From assembly GCF_964355755.1 (NCBI RefSeq), contig NC_092673.1, positions 26,355,001 through 26,419,000 on the forward strand: a stretch of DNA of 64,000 bases, read 5' to 3'. Below are positions 57,725-64,000 of this stretch, in pieces. A program made the translations under genes and the position numbers. This DNA comes from Antedon mediterranea (Eukaryota; Echinodermata; Crinoidea; Comatulida; Antedonidae). The notes beneath the pieces are model-generated. The model ran no database searches and had not been told where the DNA came from. It saw only the letters and a list, made by a program, of their open reading frames with translations. Numbering within the stretch: position 1 is the first letter of the stretch; every line of letters begins with the position of its first letter.

Positions 57725-57835
57725 TACCATGACGCTGACCTGGTAGTGTTGGTGGTAACAAACGAGGAAATCAGGACCGCCGCCATGTTGATTCAACTTG
57801 TTCTTTTCCCATAAAAAATTCCGAAAGATTTTCAA
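57725..57835 (+). other. Gene C noncoding exon 1 (approximate start)
   Basis: Ends ...GATTTTCAA before a GTATGT donor at 57836, as in gene A. Contains an upstream frame of nine codons, MLIQLVLFP, at 57785-57814. The left edge is a guess. Confidence 0.45.
57785..57814 (+). CDS. Short upstream ORF in gene C exon 1
   Basis: Same start context, length and stop as the gene A upstream frame (4466-4495); only the last codon differs. Confidence 0.35.
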   Translation: MLIQLVLFP

Positions 57836-58261
57836 GTATGTACTATGTACAACAGGATCCGTACAACAGTATACTTTTAACAACATTGTAACAATTATTT
57901 CCCCAACAATTAGCCGCCTAGGCCTGGTAGTACTAGCTAGGTAGGAGGCCTAGTAACTAATAGTAGTTTAGGGGCTGGGCCTACTAGCGCAGCACAATGA
58001 TTTACAGTACCTCCAACCGGTGGGAAGTCTCCACTGAGTACTGCTTGCTTGGCCCTGGAATGTCTTGTGGTTCACTAAACTCGTAGCCCACTCTGACACT
58101 AGGTTTAAGTTAGGTAGTAACTCACTAAATAGTAGTGTAGATGTACACTAATTCCAATTAGTTCAATTGATCTGTTTTTATATTTAATCTCACCTATAAT
58201 TTGTATAATTATTTATTTTACTTACAATCCATGAATGATTTAATTCTCATTCTACTGTGAC

Positions 58262-59542
58262 ATTTCATTGATAGGGCCATAATATAATGTATATGTAGAC
58301 CTACTCCTATTTATATGAATGTAATTTTGTTTCATGCGATGTTGAAGCTAGATGCTGTGTACTGAAAAGTGACACAAAAATGAAATATTAAAATTATAGG
58401 CCTATTCATAATTAATAAAAGTCTGTCAGATTTTTAATTAAATTTAAAACCTGTCGGATATAAGTTATACAGTAGGGTAAAAAGGACAAAAACCCATTCT
58501 AAAATAAATTAAGCAAAAGAAATGGATACATTGATGTAAAATGTAATAGTGAACAAATTTTTACATTAGTTTAAAAGATTAAAGCCAAGGCAGGCATTTT
58601 TTTTTTAAATTTAACTGTTTGTTTACCTTGTATTTTATAAGCAAAATCATTATTGTCATAATTTTTTTGTTGGGAAAAAGTGACTATTAACTATAAAATG
58701 ACATGATTGAAAGTTTGGTTTTACGCCGTGGTTAGGATTCCGGCACCGGAACTCAACTGCCCAGCGTTAGGGAATCCGACACGCTATTGCGAATGCCCAG
58801 AGCGAGGTGATCGGCGACTCTATACTCTACACACAGACTAGCATACAATACACTATCTTTGCTAACAGCGATGGATCATTAATAGCTGCGCCACGGCGAA
58901 CTAGCCTAGCCCATTCATATATAAACTTGAGATAATTATGAATTATAATTACATGACTAGTTTTATGATTTTCAAGTACAAAATAAAAAATTTCATATAG
59001 CGCATTATACTGTAATAACATGCACTCGTATACAAGTTGATTTGTTGACGGCAGCCGCCGCACGGATATGATGTGAAAAAAACAGAACTCAGTGTTCGGG
59101 AAGTCGGGGTCGCAACGCTATGCTATATTCACTTTTTCTTGCGTAGGCCTGTGTTTTTCTGCCGTTCCGAACTTCATACTTCCTCTGTCTAATAAAATTA
59201 CAGCATTACGATTCTTAGATAGATACTGATTCTTATCAATATCATAATAATTATTTTAGGGGCGGTACCAGTTTAGAAAAAAAGTCTTGTCCAAGGCAGT
59301 GGTGATGCCAGGATCTTCCCGACACTGGGGATAAAGTCAGCAAAGTTTATTAAGTAGCAATTAAGAAGTAATAAGCTACCAGTGTTAGGCACTTGGAAAA
59401 ATTGATTGAATTTTGTTGGAATTTTAAGTTGCAACAGGTGTAGATTCGTACTGCTACTACTGTACTACAATAAAACAGCTTAATTTATTTATTAATGTTT
59501 CAGTGTTAAAATGTATAGATGATAATATTTGTTATTTTTCAG
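58262..59542 (+). other. Gene C intron 1
   Basis: Noncoding. A GC-richer patch at about 58710-58920 and 59040-59120 differs in composition and may be an old insertion; no ends found. The last 200 bases resemble the sequence just before the gene B DED exon. No copy of the 30-nt exon 2 was seen. Confidence 0.5.
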
Positions 59543-59710
59543 GAAAATGGCATCTCTTGAAAGGAATGATGAGTTTGATGACTTAAAGGCTGAACTTGGT
59601 AAACACTATAAAGTTGAAAATTATGATATGTTGAAATTCTGCCTATTGAATATCCTGCCTCACGGAGATATTAAACCAAACTTTATAGCGAATGATATAT
59701 TTAATGCACT

Positions 59711-59830
59711 TATTCAGATATTTTACCCTATTCTGAGTACATAGTCAAGTAATTCTATGGTGGGATTTCAACCCACGACCTCCAAATCACCACCCTGGCA
59801 TTCTCTAAATGAGCTTGCGGTTATGGAATT
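59711..59830 (-). mobile_element. Probable SINE remnant that replaced the end of the gene C DED exon
   Basis: Sequence after the break includes GGGATTTCAACCCACGACCT, whose reverse complement resembles a tRNA B box (GGGTTGAAATCCC). It sits exactly where gene C departs from gene B and about 350 coding bases are missing. Confidence 0.4.
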
Positions 59831-61413
59831 GTATTACTACTGCTTACCTATCTATACCATTTTTTATTCTCTATTATAGATAAAAATTTGTTCACATTTT
59901 CTCTTATTTTATACTAGATGCATCAGAAGATCCAGTTAAAGCAAAGAAACCAAGAAAATCAAGAAAGAGTAAGTATACTGTAACCATGAAGTGTGTGAAA
60001 GTGAATTTTTTCTGGGATCTGAGTCTTTTTAAATTTAACTAGAAAATTATCAGAAGCAGCAGTAATCTTCAGCAACAATTATTCAATCTAAACCCAAGCT
60101 TGAAAAACACTGAACACACCATTTAGTGAAACCGATGAGAAAATTGGAATAAAAGGGACATATTAAAGAATTAAAGTTAATTTGTAGTAGTTTCTCTTGT
60201 TTTATTAGAGGAGTCAGAAGATCAAGTTAAAGCAAAGAAACCAAGAAAATCAACAAAGAGTAAGACAGACAATAAATCATGTATTTTAATTTAAAATGAA
60301 AAACATGTAAACAAAAATTATTATACATAATCTGATATTTTATTTCGTTGATAGAGACAACATTAAGAGATTATGTAAGAGAAATGTTTGCAGAGAAAAA
60401 ATGTTCGGTTAAAAAAGATTCTGAGAAATCACCAAAAGAAATGGAACTATTTAAAGGTAATTAAAAATAGTAAATCATAGTAGTAGTAATAATAGTAACA
60501 TTTATTGTTATTATTATATATTGTTTAGAAATAATAGAAAATTAAATGTTTTTATTCATATTTTGCTTTTTTTTAAATAAAATAACCTTTAATTACAGAA
60601 TATGATTATAAATTCTATACATCTAAAAATTAATACACTTTAAGAAATGTGTGTTTATATTTTTTAAACCTAAAATAGTTGTGCACATTTTACAATTTTT
60701 GTTTTTTTTTACATTATTTCAAAAATGATTTATTAATTTATGCTGTGTATATCTTAAGCAATAAAGAAACTTTTAATATTGTAAAAGTTGACATAAATCT
60801 GGTAAATATATAAATTGCTGCTCACCCATTGTCTGGTTCAACCATGTCTTATTAATATAAAATTACTTCCTTTTACAGGTATTGATGATAGTGAACCCTC
60901 AACTTCACATCAACAGCTACCAAGTCAAGATACAATGAGAGATGAACATGCTGTAGATGAGATATGTAACTCTTTAAAAAGATTTTGCACTTACATGAGA
61001 CGTGGGAAGAGTTTAAAAACAGATCGGGATATCATAAAGATGATAAGTAGTATGAATCGGAAAGAAGAAAAATGGAAACACAGTAAAAGGTGGGAATGGA
61101 TTCAACAGAAATCAGACGACATTGGTAGAATGCTAGCTCATATTATTATTGCTGTAAAAGATGAAAAGTATGTGTTATCTAAAATCAGTCAATCATGTAC
61201 TGATGATGTGGTGAAAGGTCTGTCTACCGAATGTAGTAAATACACTTTTAGATATAGTATTGAAGGTTTTTCTTTGGTTAAGCCTCATATTTATATTTCT
61301 ACATCATTTTTAATCCACTTTTTGGTTAATGCACCAAGACTTAAAAGTCTTAATTTAAGTGGAGCAACAAATGCAAATATGAATGATATTGTTAGTGTAC
61401 TATCGCAGAAATG

Positions 61414-62270
61414 TTTAGTGTTGGCATTAGATAATCTTGATATCAGTGAGAATAATCTCAGTGATATCACATGTTCATCACTTGGCACATTACTTGCTAT
61501 TTTTCCTAAATTAAAAACACTTGACATGTACAAATGCGATCTGTCAGGTGTTATCATAGATGCTATGGTCAGGGAATGTGTCAATAGGAACCTAATGTTG
61601 GAATTAGATAATCTTAATATCAGTGAAAATAATCTCAATGATATCACTGGTTCTTCACTTGCCACATTACTGGCTATTACTCCTAAACTGAAAACACTTA
61701 ACATAAGCTCCTGCAGTATGTCAGGTGTTATAATAGATGCTATGGTTAAGGAATGTGTCAATAGGAACCTAGTGTTGGAATTAGATAATCTGAATATCAT
61801 TGGGAATAAACTCAATGATATCACAGGTTCTGTACTTGGCACATTACTGGCTATTTCTCCTAAACTGAAAAATCTTGACATGAATTACTGCAGTCTGTCA
61901 GGTGTTATCATAGGTGCTATGGTGAGGGAATGTGTTAATAGGAACCTAGTGTTGGAATTAGATAATCTTTATATCCGTGGGAATACTCTCAGTGATATCA
62001 CAGGTTCTGTACTTGGCACATTACTGGCTATTTCTCCTAAACTGAAAAATCTTGACATGAATTACTGCCGTCTGTCAGGTGTTGTCATAGATGCTATGGT
62101 GAGGGAATGTGTCAATAGGAACCTAGTGTTGGAATTAGATAATCTTGATATCAGTGGGAATACTCTCACTGATATTACAGGTTCTTCACTAACCACATTA
62201 CTGGCTATATCTCCTAAACTGAAAAAGCTTGATATGCGTAAGTGTAAATTACCTAATGATGTAGTGCAGG
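61414..62270 (+). repeat. Gene C LRR-coding tandem array, 5 x 177 bp
   Basis: Same 177-bp unit as gene B. Units 3 to 5 share GGTTCT and LKNLDMNYC variants, showing local duplication within C after the split from B. Confidence 0.9.
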
Positions 62271-62767
62271 ATATGACTCAACACTTCCAGACTATAGATG
62301 GTGTATTTTCCTATAAATAACTGTTATACAGTAGTTATTAGAGTGCAGTTTAATTTGACATTCGTTACAACTGCATGATACAGGTACTTAAAGGCATTTT
62401 CATTTTTAACTTGAGAATATTTTTAAAAATATAAATTGTAAATTGCAGCCAAAAAAAGCAAAAATGAACTAGATAAGTTGCAAATATTACAGTTTTATAT
62501 TTGAATTTAATTTATTATTTGTAAGTATTATACAATGTTATATTTGTTATTCATTCTATGGCACAGTACTTTCTGTATGTTTAATTTACTTTCAAAAAAT
62601 CTTTAAAACATTAACGTTTTACAGATTTTATTAGCAATTTAAACAACTTACTTTTGTTATGCTCAATATTTTTTTCTCCTTCGTTTTGACTTATATTATT
62701 AATTGTTTATTGTTTTATACCTTTTTTTCTTTTATGTATTTCTGCATATTTGTATTGTCATAGTTGT

Positions 62768-62940
62768 TGTTTTTGTCATAATAATAATAATAATAAACAA
62801 TATTTATATAGCGCCTAATGGATCACTGACCCCTCTAGGTGCTTTACATTAGACTTTAACTAATGGTAATAACCTATCCCCCGCCGGACACCATTCCGGT
62901 ATTTCTTGAAAATGAAAATAGTCAACAAGTTGTTGAACTA
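62768..62940. mobile_element. Dispersed element end with (ATA)n and TTTATATAGCGCC
   Basis: (AATAAT)n, then CAATATTTATATAGCGCC and AGGTGCTTTACATT. This combination is a common end of an old retroposon in invertebrate and vertebrate genomes. Class not determined. Confidence 0.5.
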
Positions 62941-63367
62941 TATATGAGGTAATTGTAAAAAGTAAAAAAAAAAAGTACTATAGACCTATAAATTAAATTA
63001 AATAACTTAAATGATTTAAAAAGTTAAATACATATTAAAATTACAACAAAACATTATTGCAAGCTGTCATCTATTTTATTTTTATAAAAATCAGTGTGTG
63101 GTGTGATTGAAGGTTGGCGAGTATAGGCACTGCTCTTGATGTAAGAAAAGTTTTACTTTGTTTTTGCAAGCTATTACATGTTCAGCGACACGCGAGTACA
63201 GATTCAGGATAAAAAATCTTGCAAGAGAGGTGTATAAAATAAAAACACTTTTAAGCCTAGTACATTCTTTGTTGATTGTATTAAATAACAAACAAATAAA
63301 CAGCTTGTGTTGTGTTTTATTAGGTTATATGCATGATATGCATATAACCTCTTGATTCTGTCAAAAT

Positions 63368-63400
63368 CTTTATTTATTTATTTATTTATTTATTTATTCT
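63368..63400 (+). repeat. (TTTA)n microsatellite
   Basis: About eight TTTA units. Confidence 0.9.
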
Positions 63401-63479
63401 TTCCTTAGCACTATTTTGTCCGTGCATTATCTTGGCATCAGTTTAATCTAGCTAAGTCAAGTTTTCAGAGTATATTCCT

Positions 63480-64000
63480 CATGGCCAGGAATCGATGTGG
63501 TTATATTTTCACGATGCGTAATCAAAAATTACGCGGTCTACGCGCGATTTTACGAAATCACGTTTGTAATCATATCTTCACAAGCATGAATCACAATTAA
63601 ACAAAATTTGGTACTCATAAATTTCAGGTCATATTTCATCATATGGCAATAAAATTACGTGCGTAGCGCATATAACGCTTGCGTACGCGCGCTTAAAATG
63701 TTTAAAATTGTCAAAATTTATTTTCGATGAAATTAGAGTACGTTTCAGGCAATTTTAAGCGTTTAAAAAAATGCCATGAGTGCGCAGATTTTTGCACGCG
63801 CACTGCGCGTTAAACGTTAATGCGCACTCTTTTTGCCCGATTTCTGATTTACAATCTTTCTTTAATAATATCATCATATTTGATTCAGGTTTCAACTCGA
63901 AATTGCGTTATACGAGCACGTCAAAAGTGACTGGCTACGCACGTATAAGTTAACAAAATGGTGAAAATATGCTAAATTTTAAAATTAATATATATCGTCA
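63480..64000. other. CpG-bearing repeat-like block
   Basis: No coding. Rich in GCGCGC, GCGTACGCGCG and TGCGCACTC words against an AT background and related in style to 6360-6720. May be the start of an element that continues past the window. Confidence 0.35.

Larger units (their letters stand above)
56000..58260 (+). repeat. Segmental duplication, copy 2 (pairs with 3.1-4.95 kb)
   Basis: Intergenic from gene B to the gene C promoter, in the same order as copy 1, longer because of the two expanded arrays and a MITE-like insertion near 57485-57625. Confidence 0.85.
59547..62320 (+). pseudogene. Gene C: DED-LRR paralog with broken DED exon
   Basis: The first coding exon matches gene B from ATG 59547 for about 54 codons, then diverges at 59711 and stops at TAG 59742-59744; the rest of the DED pair is gone. 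Downstream exons are intact and in phase: 59918-59968 and 60209-60259 (two versions of a basic microexon, ASEDPVKAKKPRKSRK and ESEDQVKAKKPRKSTK), 60355-60456 (TLRDYVREMF) and 60879-62320. The last exon alone could give a 461-residue LRR protein from ATG 60935. It has five LRR units of 59 residues. So C is either a pseudogene or makes an LRR-only product; expression data would decide. Confidence 0.75.

Noticed and set aside
1-64000. CRISPR arrays, operons, bacterial signals
   Set aside because: The window is intron-bearing animal DNA; tandem repeats lack the spacer structure of CRISPR.

Overview
This is a window of animal nuclear DNA. It is AT-rich, the genes are split by introns with GT/AG junctions, and it is crowded with metazoan transposons (Gypsy LTR, DIRS, non-LTR, Penelope-like, MITEs, foldback elements). 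Death-fold domains joined to Roc-COR or to NLR-type leucine-rich repeats, together with the frequent word TAGGCCTA, suggest a marine invertebrate deuterostome, perhaps an echinoderm. The species is an inference.

The core is a tandem cluster of related innate-immunity or cell-death-type genes, all on the + strand. (0) 2663-3110: a broken exon with death-effector-domain (DED)-like helices, the tail of a gene that starts outside the window. (A) about 4.4-30.9 kb: 25 coding exons whose phases chain without error into a predicted 1343-residue protein, ordered DED pair, DED pair, repeated linker, Roc GTPase, COR, Cys-rich segment, DED pair. (B) about 33.7-55.5 kb: a DED pair joined to a seven-unit LRR array, 809 residues, with no NACHT seen. 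(C) about 57.6-62.3 kb: a close copy of B with five LRR units and a truncated DED exon.

A, B and C each begin with a matching 5' module: a TGACGTCA (CRE) palindrome and, exactly 17 bases on, a GGGGAATTCCC (kappaB) palindrome, then a noncoding first exon with a GT donor. A and B also share a 30-base noncoding exon 2 (13189-13218, 39697-39726) and much of intron 1 (7.1-13.2 kb and 36.8-39.7 kb). The sequence between gene 0 and A (3.1-4.9 kb) matches that between B and C (56.0-58.3 kb). The cluster therefore grew by segmental duplication. One promoter plus DED front end now drives two different back ends: Roc-COR, and LRR.

Mobile DNA fills the introns. Intron 1 of A holds a Harbinger-type MITE, a truncated non-LTR element, an inverted Penelope-like pair with a hammerhead-like motif, and LINE tails; several are missing at the matching sites of B. 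The long intron of B holds a foldback element with minisatellite arms (39981-42054) carrying a nested 377-bp element, an LTR retrotransposon with identical 127-bp LTRs (42282-48414) whose gag is split by a 1563-bp TIR element, a tRNA-derived SINE and a decayed DIRS element. I see no rRNA, functional tRNA or CRISPR array.
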